Assembly (NCBI RefSeq): GCF_021917145.1
Contig: NC_061065.1
Coordinates: 14,363,924 to 14,427,923 of the forward strand
Direction: 5' to 3'
Length of the DNA stretch: 64,000 nt
From: Hypomesus transpacificus
Lineage: Eukaryota; Chordata; Actinopteri; Osmeriformes; Osmeridae
Shown in pieces: positions 1-12,758 of this stretch. Both the position numbers and the translations under genes were made by a program. Every line of letters begins with the position of its first letter. Position 1 is the first letter of the stretch. The notes beneath the pieces were generated by a model that worked only from the letters and a program-made list of their open reading frames with translations, was not told the origin of the DNA and did not search any database.

Positions 1-2589
1 AAATGTATCTGATATTTTGTCAATATATAATTTCAAATTAATATCAACTGTCAAGACAGCTGACTTTTCTTGTGCAGTTATAACATCAAATGAATGGCCA
101 GTGTCCAGAAGGCTGACATTGTGTTCAAATATCCTGACAGGGTAGTAATACATATTATGCGTTGCTGTCATTCCTTACAGTCCGAATGACTGTAAGGATC
201 AATACATATCCGTGATTTTAGAGACTTCTAAGCTATGGCATGAATAGCCTACTTGGCTTACTACTAGTTGGCTCTTAGCGCTTCTTAACCTCTAGGGTCC
301 CTGAATCCATTATGCCCATGTATTTGTGTCCCCTGTTCTGTCAGTTCTCTTTATAGCCCACAGCTTAGCAAGATGACAGAAAGCAGTCCCCACCTGAACC
401 GCCTACGATAGACTTACTGTGTGGGCTTGAGGTAACAATGCAAGTCAGTCAGGGCAATACAAATGCATGGCAATGCAACAGTGCTGGAACTTTCTGGGTT
501 TTGTTGAATCAGTTGTATGGTGTTTATATGGACAGCAGAGGATTTAGGGATTGGTGGACTTTAAAGTGTAGTTGTAACTTTAAACCTTCAACTGCTTATG
601 TATTTGTCTCTTTTTCCAAGGCTAACCTAACCTGAGCATGTGTGAATGTAAGTTTACTTCAGGACACTACCAGCAAACTCCTGGCATAGCCTCCTTCAAC
701 ACCTATTGACCTGGATCTCTTTTTAAATACTCACTGTCTGTGTTTCAGAAATAGACCTCTCTTATCCTACATCCCTCGTAGGAAGAACTAAGTTCAGGCT
801 ACTTTGGTCTGTCTCGGCTTGGCCTGGCTTGTGCTGGACAACACTGGACCAGAGTCCTGGGTGTGGAAATGAGCTTGTTAGTGACCGGTGCAAATCTCGA
901 AAGCGATTAGAACTCATGTAGCGTATAGCCTTCCAGAATCTACTTCCATCACCACATACTACAGACAGTTTATGTAAGCCCTCTTAAAGAATGACTAGAT
1001 GACTTCCGATGGCTTTATAAACTTGATGAATGAAGACTTAGTGAAAATACCTTTTTTTATTTACGCATTCTTATTATTTTTTAAGTATGCACTACCAAAG
1101 ATTTACATGTTACTAAAGAGTACACTATTTCATTAGACTAAACTGTTGAAGTAGCTGTCTTCATCATATTGTGTGAAGCTCAGCTCAATGAAAAACGTCA
1201 ATTCTGCACATGGCAAAGCTATACACTGTGATGGTGTTTAGGACCTTAAGAGACAGTTCCATAAAAAAGACTGGATCTAGGCAAGCTCTGGGTTGGTTGG
1301 GGTGATAGAGTCATACTGAGGACACATTTGGGCTCATTAGGTTATGCCCCGGTCTCATGGGCTGTTCACAATTAGCAAACTGATTCTCTGAGGCTTTAAC
1401 CAGCTTATAGCGCAAGAGCTAGGCTTTGCTGATGTTGGCGGTCCCTCCAACATCATTACTTCAGTCTTTCTCTCTGGACATTTCAAATGATGACAGGGGT
1501 TGGGCAGACACAGGAGGTGTTGCGGTTGTGAGGCACAACCAAGTGAGATCTTGGCTAATTTAGCGGCACCATACTTTCTGCGTCTCACTGCCAAATGGAA
1601 GTACCGTTTCAATATATGTCCACATAAAATGCAATTAGGATGTCTATTAATGAACATGTTGCCCACTTGTTGACATAGCTTAAGAGGCGATGACGTTGGC
1701 TTAGTGAGGCAGTGACAGTGGCTGCTGCTGACTAAGTAATCCTCTTTGGGCCTGTCACTCCTTCTGGGGCGTTTGCTCTGTTGAAAGCCCTTCCACACAG
1801 GTGATGGCGCTAGGCCAATAGGCTCCACCCACAAGTCCGAGTTGGAAACCTCAAACTAACCGTCTATATCTGATGTTATGATCTTACCGTCCTAAAGAAA
1901 GCGTGGCTGTATTCAGATTCCTATTGTCTGTTCGGCGATAGTCTTTGATTGATTTAATGTTGTTACAGAAATGGGAGGATTTACGTGGTGGAATTAAGAA
2001 CAAAGGAATAAACAAAAGTGGATTATGAGGGAGTTTGCAGTCTTGCAGTTGACGATCTGCTATGGAAGTAAAGAGGTCACAACACCAAAGGCAAGTGTTT
2101 TTTCCTTGCCATTGTGAAATGATTTGGGCTCTTGGAAATTAGTGAGAGAGAAAAAAATTGATCTGAATTAAAGCTCAATTTAAGTAAAAGATTCAAGTCA
2201 CAGCTGTGACTGTAAAATATTCAAACACAGAATGTTTACCCATGTGGGTTCTAACACTTATGTGAATTACCTATTTTGAAGTAATAAGAAACATTGTATG
2301 CAACAAACAAAAATACAACATTTGGAATGCAATACATCATCTTACATAATAAATAACTTTTTTTCAGCCTTTTTTCAGAGAGTTGTTCAATGATTTGACA
2401 CAAACCTAGCAGTGCTAATGGAATTAATTGGGTCTTTGTTTACACATGATTGTTGTTGCTGGCAGCCTGCCACAGCTAATCAACCAATGATACTGCTTCA
2501 GAAATAGAACCTGTGTAGAATGGGAATCAACACCAAATCCACTGTGTACCAGAAAATAAAGATAAACACTTCCGGCATCTTGATCTTAA
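1..2589. other. Intergenic stretch, no supported gene
   Basis: Mostly AT-rich sequence without recognisable coding similarity, splice-site pairs or strong repeats. The longest open frame (minus strand, 1355-1834) is rich in Cys, His, Pro and Lys but matches no family I recognise and has no clear exon context. Upstream regulatory sequence of the cyclase gene could lie here, but I cannot point to any. Confidence 0.5.
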
Positions 2590-2599
2590 AAGATTTCCC

Positions 2600-2878
2600 A
2601 TCATTCCACTTTTCACTCGGGCATCTGAGCAGGATGCCTCCTGGACGCCTCCCTGGTGAGGTGTTCTGGGCACGTCCCACTGGGAAGATGCCCCGGGGAA
2701 GACCCAGGACACGCTGGAGGGACTATGTCTCTCGGCTGGCCTGGGAACGCCTCGGGGTCCCCCAGGAAGAGCTGGTGGAAGTGGCCGGGGAAAGGGAAGT
2801 CTGGGCCTCCTTGCTTAGGTCGCTGCCCCCGCGACCCGACCCCCGGATAAGCGGCAGATGACGAGACGATGAGACTTT
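2600..2878 (+). mobile_element. LINE 3' fragment (RTE/Rex3-like reverse transcriptase C-terminus)
   Basis: The plus-strand frame reads RMPPGRLPGEVFWARP, then GRPRTRWRDYVSRLAWERLG, then a WASLLRSLPPRPDP ending. This is the C-terminal end of a reverse-transcriptase polyprotein that is very common in fish genomes. It is followed by a 'gataagcggcagatgacgagacgatgag' type tail, a degenerate form of the GATG-rich tail of Rex3/RTE elements. Only the last ~90 codons remain, so this is a typical 5'-truncated insertion. The clade call (RTE/Rex3) is from memory of tail and protein and is less certain than the LINE call. Confidence 0.7.
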
Positions 2879-3084
2879 TCACAGTAAAACAGTTGCAAAC
2901 GGTTGTTTTGGTTGGGATTTCTGTTCCTCTTGGTCAAGAGAGGGGATCCGGCCTCTGGACTGTGGGAGAGCAGACATGCACTAGAAGGGCCTAGAAAAGG
3001 AGTTTATCTCTGTTTTAACAAGCTCAGGTCTAAATGAGGAAACTAGCTTAGAGGCTGATTCCTGGCCTTCTGGCAGGGTGTCAT

Positions 3085-3290
3085 CTAAGACACACACTCT
3101 AGTCTTCTCCACAACACACTCACTCTTTCACGCACTCCACACACATTCACTGCTATCCACACTTACTCTCATTCACACTTTTTCTCATATACACTTTACT
3201 CTCACTCACGCCATACTTTCCCCCTCACTATCATACACTCTCACTCCATACACTCTTCTCTCATTCTCTGGCACACTTAGACACACGGGA
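3085..3290. repeat. Degenerate CACTC/CACAC-rich simple repeat
   Basis: About 200 bp of imperfect 'cacactctc', 'actcacac' and 'cattcacac' motifs. No gene is seen in it. Confidence 0.6.
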
Positions 3291-3523
3291 CTATGCTAGT
3301 CCAGTATGGGCTATTTGGCGGAGCATAAGGCTTGGAGCCCCAAAGTCGTGTATTCAATTCAGAGAATCCTGAAGGCTGCCCCTTTTCACCTCTCTGTAGT
3401 CTATATGGTCTGATTCATTTGGCATGTTACACAGAATAATGGAGACACCTCAATATATCTGAGATGACAATGAGCGTTCATCTGCCTCCGTACAATTATG
3501 ATGTGATAATGACTCAGAACCAG

Positions 3524-3600
3524 AATCAGAAAGGGATTTATTTGCCATGAAAGTTTGCACAGACAAGGAATTTGCTTTAGCAGGAAGGTGCATACAGATG
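3524..3600. repeat. Dispersed repeat, family A, copy 1
   Basis: Starts 'aatcagaaagggatttattt', then 'gccatgaaagtttgcacag' and 'gcaggaaggtgcatacag'. The same sequence recurs at 43353-43560 and, with an internal deletion, at 47665-47813. It looks like the 3' end of a SINE or LINE family. It lies about 170 bp upstream of the cyclase start codon. Confidence 0.75.
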
Positions 3601-3771
3601 TTTAACAGTTGTTAACAATTGCATCGAACAGCAACAATCCCATGATTGGGATAGTTAACCCCCGACCCCTGTCTCCAGGTGATGCTCCTCCCTGTCTTAA
3701 ATCCTGGCCCCTCCTGAGCAGAGAGGAACACCCGGAACCTCGTGAGGACAGACAACCGCGTGGAGGTTGCC

Positions 3772-6700
3772 ATGGTGACTTTCGCTGACACGTCAGGGGT
3801 CCAGCCAAGGGGGCTGGAGCAGCCCTCGACCTGCATGACACCCATGTCCCCGGGGCTGCGCAGGAAACAGCTGATGTGGCAGAATGCTGTCAAGCACATC
3901 ATCAGCCAGCGGGAGATGAACGAACAGGTCAGGTGACCCACAGTGTGCCGTTGGCTCTCTAGTGGCATAGGGTTGATCGTGAGGTGAGCCACTGTATATG
4001 TTCAACTGTCTAGCGACATCCAGGCTGGGCGTTCTCCTAGAACACGCAGGAACAGACAATGCTGCCTAGCCAGGAATGTCAACTGTAATGTTGATCCCAA
4101 CAGGCCCTGACTGCCAAAGCACAAGGCCGAATTCTAACGCATGATGGTTGGATGGAATGACCTTCCTGTTGACCTTCCGTGGTTCCCCCCTTTTTCTTGG
4201 CAGGTGGGAGTGGAACCAGCTCGCAAGATCTTCGTCACCGACACCTACATCGACGAGATCAACCGCCAGATCCGCAGCAAGTCCTCGCGCGGAGCCAACA
4301 AGCGGCGCTCCTCGGCCATCCGCATCCACCCCATGCCCGAGCGAGGCGGCTCCACGGTCACCAACGTCAGCAACTACGCCAGCGACGCCGACTTCTTCCA
4401 GAGTTGGGGTCGCACGCTGCACGGCGTCTACCTGCCGACGCTGCGCCACACCTTCAAGTCCCGCGACCTGGAGAAGCTCTACCAGCGCCACTCCTCCCAC
4501 CAGCGACGCACCTCGCTCGCCGTCACCAACGTCATCGACGCCATGGTCAAGTTTCACGTCCTCGTCCTCTATCTGGCACTGGCCCCCGAGGCGGCCACCG
4601 ACCGCTTCCACGGCTGGCTGACCGGCCTCTTTATGGCGCTGGCGTTAGGGCTGTGTGTCCTGGTGCTAACCTGCAAAGACATGTCGCCGCGGTGGCTACG
4701 CTACGCCGGCTTGGCTAGCTGGCTGTCCCAAACGACGCAGGTGTTGGGCGGCCTGGTGTACGGGCTGGAGAAGGACCCGTCTTGGTATGTGCTGTTCACG
4801 CTGTTTGCCACCTACACGCTGCTGCCGTTGCCCCTGCTCTGGGCCATGTGTGCCGGCTCCCTCACCTCGACACTGCACCTCCTGGTGGAAGTGGTGCGCC
4901 ACTATCATGATGTGGGCCTGCTGAGAAAGGTGAAAACGCGAAACATTCGATGACCTATTTGACGTCTTCTTTGATGTTTGGATGATCTGGGACCCTATTT
5001 TGCTGGTGCATAGCTCAATGGGTTTAAATCAACCATGTTCAACAATGGTTTGTGCTGTTTTCACTTGCAAGATGCTCTCCCCCTCTAGTGTGATAAGCAA
5101 AGCAGCTTGTAGTTCCTATACGGTATCTCGGGCTACAACTACATATCCCATGTCAACCTGTCCCTCCCCCTGCGTAGGTGTTGGCCAAGGCACTGCTGTA
5201 CATGGGCATGAACACAGCTGGCCTGTTCATCCACTACTTAACAGACCGAGCCCAGAGACAGGCCTTCCTGGAGACCCGCCGCTGCATCGAGGGCCGCCTC
5301 AAACTGGAGCAGGAGAACCAGAGACAGGTGGGCCAGACGCACGGCCGCAACAGGGCTACAGCAGGCCAGACAGCAGGGCCACAGCAGGGCCACAGCAGGG
5401 CCACAGCAGGACCACAGCAGCCCAAACAGCAGGACCACAGCATCCCAAACAGCAGGGCCACAGCAGGCCAAACAGCAGGGCCACAGCAGGCCAGACAGCA
5501 GGGCCACAGCAGGCCAGACAGCAGGGCCACAGCAGGGCCACAGCAGGGCCACAGCAGGCCAAACAGCAGGGCCACAGCAGGCCAAACAGCAGGGCCACAG
5601 CAGGTCCACAGCAGGGCCACATCAGCCCAAACAGCAGGGCCACAGCAGGCCAGACAGCAGGGCCACAGCAGGACAGACAGCAGGGCCACAGCAGGGCCAA
5701 AGCAGGCCAAACAGCAGGGCCACAGCAGGCCAAACAGCAGGGCCACAGCAGGTCCACAGCAGGGCCACAGCAGGGCCACAGCAGGGCCACAGCAGCCCAA
5801 ACAGCAGGGCCACAGCAGGCCAGACAGCAGGGCCACAGCAGGCCAGACAGCAGGGCCACAGCAGGCCAGACAGCAGGGGCTCCATTCAGAGTCCACAAAT
5901 CAATTTAGTTTATCAAGCAGATTTAAACATGGAAGTATTTACAGGAACATGTTTTAATTCTCTTTATTTGATGACGAAAAGCATCTGTTGCCTCGACGAA
6001 TTTGAAAGGAGATGAGAATACTCTTTGTGTTTCCAAACAGGAGCGTCTCGTTCTGTCTATCCTGCCTCGTTTTGTTGCCTTGGAGATGATCGCGGACATG
6101 AGCGCCTTAGACGACGAGCTCTGTCCACAAGAGTTTCACAAGATTTACATCCACCAGTACAAAGATGTCAGGTACATACACACTACACACACACTACACA
6201 CACACTCACACACACACACATACACACATCTATGTATTCCCACAGGAAACTGAACTACACTGAATCTTGCTAGATGTTTTATGTCAGAATGTGTGGGTTG
6301 GGGCCTAGAATTTCAGAAAAAAAACAAACGAAAATTTGAAAAAGGCCCATATTATCTAAATCAACATGAATAATTAACTTTGCCAGGGTTGTATGTATAT
6401 TTACAAGCAATGACTATCATATCAGTATACATTTGACTCCATCAGGAAATGCTATACATCACAATGCTCTAGGTTGACAGCATGGTTGTTCTGTCTCTGT
6501 AAAAAATACATAAATGTCTGGTATAACACATGATCTTTTACTTGGAGTGAAGTCATGAAAGAACGAGAAAAAAAGCCAACATTTTAATCATTTTATGTTT
6601 ATCATTACTCTGTATTGCACACATTCTTAACATTAAAGGATGTTAGAAACATCATTTGACTTCAAGGTGCACATCTCTCTCCTCTCTCGTCAGCATCCTG

Positions 6701-7846
6701 TTTGCTGACATCAAGGGCTTCACTCAGCTCTCCATGAACCTGTCAGCCCAGGAGCTGGTCAGAACACTCAACGAGCTCTTTGGACGTTTTGATCATCTAG
6801 CTGAGGTAACACCATCAATGTGCTGCACACATGCAAACCCTCATATCCCTAACCTGATGTTGACAGAGAATGGAAACATTTCTACTTACAATCTCAAAAC
6901 ATCTAAAGAGTCATTGTTAAGAATATTATTGAAAAGGTAATTAAGTCTTAGAAGATAATAAGACAAAAGAAGATCGGACCCCGATCGGACTTTCACCAGA
7001 CAGTCCATCATTATGGCATTGTAGGGAAATTACATGAATGTTATTCTCTTCTATCATCTTTATTCCAATATTGATCTAACTTACTCCCTTAACAAATCTT
7101 TTATCGCTCGGCCTCCCCTCTCTGTCTCTTCATAGGAGCACCACTGCATGAGGATTAAGATACTGGGTGACTGTTATTACTGTGTGTCGGGTGTTCCAGA
7201 GCCCCAGCGTGCACACGCTCGCTACTGCGTAGAGATGGGTCTGGCCATGATCAACACCATCAGGTTAGCCCGTCTGCATGACTTACAGATCAGCCTAGCT
7301 GAAACTAAACATGCTATATTTCAATTTTGGTTAAATGACAGGAGTCAGAAGAACATTTCCCTCAGACATCATCTTCAAGATCAATTCAACACTGTAAAAT
7401 GCCAACACGTAGAAGGATGTTTCTCCCCTTTAAACCTCCAAGTTAAGTGTCTTACCATGCTTTACATGCTCCAGTCAGTCTGTGGACACGGTGCCATGGT
7501 CTCTCTCCTGTCCACCTCACCAGGTCTGTCAGGAAGCATCTGAACCACGATGTGGACATGCGTATCGGGATCCACTCAGGCTCCGTACTGTGTGGTGTGC
7601 TGGGCCTGCAGAAGTGGCAGTTTGACGTGTGGTCCTGGGATGTGGGCATTGCCAACATGCTGGAGGCAGGGGGAATACCAGGGTGAGAAGGACAGCTTCA
7701 TACCTCCCCATGGTGCATGGTGGGAGTCTCTGAGATGTGATTTAAATTATGATTGTGGTTTAAGGCTTTAGGATACAATAGCTCAACAAAAAAGTTGAGA
7801 AAAAGGTTGTGTTTATATTCTCATTTTGTACTTTTTTCTTTCACAC

Positions 7847-7909
<63 letters not shown>

Positions 7910-10900
7910 CTCTGTCTCTCTCGGTCTCCTTCCCTGTCTCTGTCTGTGTTTCTCTCTCTGTCTTTCTCTCTCTCCCTGTCTCTCTCTATCTCTCTCTCTG
8001 ATTCTGTCTATCTCTCTCTCTGTCTGTCTCTCTGTCTGTCTCTTTGTCTGTCTCTCTCTCTTTATCTCTCTCTCTCTCTCTCTGGTTCTCTCTCCCTCTC
8101 TCCAGGAGGATCCACATCTCCCGGGCAACGCTGGACAGCCTGGAGGGCAGCTACCAGACAGAGGAGGGGCACGGCCGGGAGAGGAACGAGTTCCTGCGGA
8201 AACACAACATCGACACGTTCCTCATCTGCCCAAAGGAGGAGGGGTCCATCACAGAAAAACCAGAACCGCCCAGAACCCGCCAACCAAGCCGCACGTGGAA
8301 CGCAGAGCTGCCGTTTGGGAACATCATCAACATGAACTCTGTATGCTCATGGTTTTGACCTCTGATGACCCAGTTCTCCACTGAGTTTGAAAATTGTTTG
8401 ATGACCTATGACCCCTCCACCCCCCCCTCCACCCCCCCCCACCCACAGATCCTGGCCTCTTTCACCAACGGCTCCCTTAAACAGCTTCCCAACTTGTCAA
8501 CGCGGAAATCGCCGTCCAAAGAGATTAACAAGCGCATCGAGCACGCCATCCAGGTGCGGAGCAGCGAGCGCATGCGCAAGGAGCACATCACCCCGGTAAC
8601 GCTGGTTTTCAAGGACACACACATCGAGGACCAGGTAAGGGGGCGGGAAGGGGAGGCCATGCTGGTTTGGGGTTTAGATTGTTGAACTGGCCAAGTTCAA
8701 AACAACATGATGGAGATTGTGCAACTATGTGTTGCAGTTTTCCCTGATGAGAGACGAGATGTTCAACTCCAACCTGGTCTGCTCCTTCATCATGCTCCTC
8801 TTCCTCATGGCTGTCCAGGCCCTCATCCCCGCCCCCAGGTAGACGGATGCCTCCACTGACCAATCACAGCATGACTTCTGTGTATGAACAGTTACCGACC
8901 ACTGAAGTGGGTTAGCATTACTCATACCTCTTAGTATTAGTATTTTGGATCTTGACTATCTTTTCTTTCCCCTTTCCCCTCCCTTTCTCCTCCTTCTCTC
9001 CTCCTCCCCTCTCCTCCTCCCCTCTCCCCCTCTCCTGTCCTTCTTCCCTCTCTTCCTCCCCTGTCCTCCTCCCCCCCTCCTCTGGCCCGTGTCTGAGCAG
9101 ACAGTACCCTGCTGTGCTGCAGTTCTCAGTCTTCCTGCTGGCCTACCTGCTACTGCTGGTTCTGGCTCTGGCTGAGGAGTTCAAGCAGGCTCCCTGGTCC
9201 CTGCAGCAGCTCTGCTGCTGGATCCATGAGAACAACAGCGCCCGCAACCTGCTCACTCTCAGTGCCATCACCCTCAACTTCGCCATGGTCTCCACCGACA
9301 TGGTGAGAGAAGATCTTGGGAGAGTGGCCGTTTTGTCATTTAGAGGATTTTGGACTTGGGAAAATTGCTATACAAATAATCCTAAACCCACAGATAGTTT
9401 TTTATCCTTTATAACCCTGCAATGACCTGAAAATACTTAAAGATCAAATAGAACATTCTAGAACTCTACAATCCTTTATCTGTCTCCATAGAATGTTAGC
9501 TGACTGATAGGTTGTCCAATAGGATGTGAGCATGTTGCTCTGTGTCTGCCGTGTGGTGTGACCCCTCCTGCTTGCTGTATGGCCCCAGGTGTGGTGTTCC
9601 CTGAGAGACCCTGTCACAGGGGACGAGGAGGGGCCCAACAGGAGCAGTCTGGACTCAACCAACCAATGGGCTCTCAGCACCTGCACCTTCCCTGAGGTAA
9701 CAAGGGACAGTCACATGACCATTCTCATAGTGAGGGTCAGTCACAGCAAATGGAAGCACCATTTGACTCCAGTTGTAACTCAACAGATTTGCCATGTGTC
9801 TAATATGATTATGCATATAAAATACACGGATAGTCTTTAGTGTCTCATTTACAAATCAACCGCCATTTCCTAGTACTACATTTCATATCACATGAAAATG
9901 AATGTTATCTTTTCATTTAATGGAAATACTGTACACTGTCTCTCTCTCTCTCTCTCTGTCTCCTCCCCTTCTTAACTCTACACTACCGACATCCCCTTTC
10001 TTTCTATCTCATACACTGTACACATAACTATCATTCTATCACCCTCTCTCTCTGTCCTTATCTCTTCTGGTGATTAGTTCTTTGTGCAGAGCGGGGTGAT
10101 CGCCATGGTGACGTGTGCAGTGTTTCTGCGTCTGAGCTCTGTGTTGAAGCTGGCAGTGCTCCTGCTCGTGGTGGCTGTGTACTGCTACTTGATCCAGGTG
10201 GCCTTCCATGTGCTGTCTGTCAGCCAGCCAGACCAGGGGGTGGCGCACAGGTACACACACACATCCATGTGTATCACACACGCACCCATACATACAGGTA
10301 GATATTTAAAACATGATCAAACTCTGACGACAACAATTCCTGAGTAAATGATTGTGTAGCCTTTGTTAATTACACAGTTAATTCATGTTCAACGTTACAA
10401 AGTACATTTTCTGTCTTCATTTTACTCCACTTACTCACATACTGTCTCACTCATGTGCACCCACACACACCAACCCACAGGTCCCACTACCTCAGGAGAA
10501 AGGGCATATCCATCCTCCTCATGGCCATGTTTGTTGTAGCTGTGTTCTACAGTGGACGACAGGTACTGTAAAACCCTGCTTTCCTTCCTTTCATCCATCC
10601 TTCCTTCCTTCCCAGTCCTAGTCCCCCGTGCACTTGAATTCAACACTTCCTAAACCAAGGGTCTAGTCACATGTCACTCCAGTCTCGTTCTGATTGGCTG
10701 CACCTTGTTGCACAGTGGGAGGCCACGACAAGGCTGGACTTCCTGTGGCGTCTTCAAGCCCAACAGGAAGTGGAGGACATGAGGGAGCTGCGAGAGCACA
10801 ACGAGTGTCTGCTGCACAACATCCTGCCTGCTCACGTGGCCCGCCACTTCCTGGAGAGGAACAGACACGATGAGGTAGCTCCCTAAGGTTCACCGACACC

Positions 10901-12758
10901 TGGCTCATGCCACCGTCTCACCTCAGACACTGGGACCGTCCCAAGACGAGGTCCCACCCCCAGCTCCTTGTTGACTTCCTGCTTCCTGGATAGGTTTGAG
11001 TGACATCTGCAGGCCGCAGTGACTGACTGTCTGTGTGGCGTGTCTGTGTTTGAAGGATCTGTACTCCCAGTCCTACGAGGAAGTGGGGGTGTTGTTTGCC
11101 TCCGTGGCGGGGTTCAATGAATACTACGAGCAGAAGGAGATCAAACACGAGGGAGTGGACTCCCTGAGGCTGCTCAATGAGATCATTGCAGGGTTCGATG
11201 AGGTGAGTCAGGAAACCAGAGCACCTGGGTTTAGGGGGGATTGAATCATTATTACAAGACTATTATAACTTTGTCCTCTCTCCCTCTCTCCCTCTCTCTT
11301 TCTCTCTCTCTTAATCTCTGCCTCTCTTTCTACAGCTGCTGGAGGAGTCCTATTTTCACTACATAGAGAAAATCAAGACTATTGGCAGCTGCTACATGGC
11401 AGCATCAGGCCTGGCCCCAGAAAGACAGGTGGGTCACCATACATCAACACTGGCTAAAGGGACATCAACAACTGCACAACATGTACAGTATATTTACGGA
11501 CAAGAAAAAGAATGAGATGTGAAATTTGTAACTACTTGTGTTGAACAACATTCTGTCTCTCTTCATCTCTTTCCATCTCTCTACATATCTGTGTCTCTCT
11601 CTCTCTCAGGGCCGTGTAAATGACTGGAACCACCTGAGTGAGCTGATCCTGTTTGCCTTAGCCATGCAGGAAACCCTGAGAGAGATCAACAGATTCTCCT
11701 CCAAAAACTTCCAGCTGCGAGTGGGTAAGACCATCAGAGAGGTTTTACAACACCAGAATTGGGTTGTGTTTTCAGATCTCGGGTTTATGCCAGTAGATTC
11801 TTACTCCAGAAGATGACATACTTGACATAACAGATATAGGTCACTGGACCCTCCACTGTGGGTCAAATCCCTCCCTTTGACCTTTGACTGAGCCCGTCTC
11901 TCGTGATTCGTAATGAAGGCCGCTGACCGTTGTCCGTGTCATCCAGGTATTGCCCACGGGCCTGTGGTCGCCGGGGTGATCGGCGCCACCAAGCCGCAGT
12001 ACGACATCTGGGGGACCACGGTGAACCTGGCGAGCCGCATGGACAGCACGGGGGTGAGCGGCCGCATCCAGGTGCCCGAGGCCACACGCAGGATCCTGGT
12101 GGACTGGGGCTTTGTGCTGGAGCTCCGGGGAGAGATCTTCATCAAAGGGGTGAGTCCTGGGCCGGCTGGGCCGGCCTGGCGCTGCTGTGGGGATGTCAAG
12201 CTGTTTGAAGTCGACACAATCCATTCAGAGTGCAACAGGACATTTTGTACGGGCAATTCCCAGCCATGCTCCTCCATGGCCCAGGGTACTGGTCTGAGCT
12301 CTTATGAGGTCCTCGTGTTTTGACAATGGAGTTTATCACAACCAGGAGAACTAAAACCCGGAATAGATTTGGAGGCCAGGGAGAAAACAACCGCCACTAG
12401 GCAGTTGCCCTTCCAATTGTCACTTCTCTTTCATTCCTCTCATCTGTCCTCTGCTCTGTTTTACAACTCCAAGTGGGAGTGTGAATGAACATTGTGTCCA
12501 CTGGAGGGCGCCACTGTCTGATCTGTCCCCGTCTCTTCCCAGGTGAGCGAGTGCCAGGGGAAGGTACGCACCTACTTCATCAACAGCAGCCGTGGCCAGA
12601 GGATGAGCACTCTGGTGGGGCGCTCTGGAGGCCGCTCCGGGGGACGCAGCACGCTGGCGGCGGTGGTGTTCGGCCTGGTGCAGGCCAGGAACAAGGAGAA
12701 GCAGAGAGAGGCCAACGGGGGCTTCAATCTAACCTCATGCAGTGCTAAGAGCCCCTAG
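3772..12758 (+). CDS. adcy8: Adenylate cyclase type 8-like, complete, 20 exons
   Basis: Membrane adenylate cyclase making cAMP from ATP. Exons read from splice sites: 3772-3927, 4204-4929, 5178-5327, 6041-6171, 6694-6805, 7136-7263, 7524-7682, 8106-8340, 8449-8634, 8738-8838, 9101-9302, 9589-9696, 10078-10250, 10481-10562, 10716-10874, 11056-11202, 11336-11428, 11610-11724, 11947-12149, 12543-12758; total 3582 nt, 1193 aa (human ADCY8 is 1251). The start is a GCCATGG with an in-frame stop upstream (3715). N-terminal [14 protein letters not shown] resembles the calmodulin-binding N-terminus of ADCY8. Two hydrophobic cassettes each precede a catalytic domain. C1 has LFADIKGF and KILGDCYYC (metal-binding Asp about 393 and 437). 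C2 has EKIKTIG, QYDIWG and [19 protein letters not shown] and the C-terminal [12 protein letters not shown] also point to type 8 (Ca2+/calmodulin-stimulated) rather than types 1 or 3. All key residues are present, so it should be active. It could be an ADCY8 ohnologue rather than the sole orthologue. Confidence 0.93.
5333..5878. repeat. GC-rich CAG/GGCC minisatellite in cyclase intron 3
   Basis: About 545 bp built from mixed units such as 'ggccacagcaggccagacagca' and 'gggccacagcag', which differ by small substitutions and by loss or gain of 12-bp subunits. The plus strand is almost free of T. The array begins a few bases after the exon 3 donor (5328), and stays open in several frames on both strands only because of its composition. 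Confidence 0.95.
6172..6232. repeat. CA microsatellite after cyclase exon 4
   Basis: Imperfect (CA)n / 'cacactacacac' run directly behind the donor of exon 4. Confidence 0.9.
7845..8104. repeat. Polypyrimidine (CT)n tract abutting cyclase exon 8
   Basis: About 260 nt of almost pure C/T, largely (TC)n with scattered G, running straight into the AG acceptor of exon 8 (first base 8106). It serves as an extremely long polypyrimidine tract and is the kind of mirror-symmetric sequence that can form triplex DNA. Confidence 0.93.

Noticed and set aside
1355-1834. 159-codon minus-strand open frame rich in Cys and His
   Set aside because: No recognisable zinc-finger spacing, no family similarity I know, and no splice context. 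Likely chance.
4982-5957. Proline/glutamine or Leu/Cys-rich proteins across the intron 3 minisatellite
   Set aside because: Several overlapping frames on both strands stay open because of repeat composition. The real cyclase exon ends at 5327.
7753-8335. Ser/Leu/Phe-rich and Arg/Glu-rich proteins over the CT tract
   Set aside because: Pure products of the CT microsatellite, on both strands.
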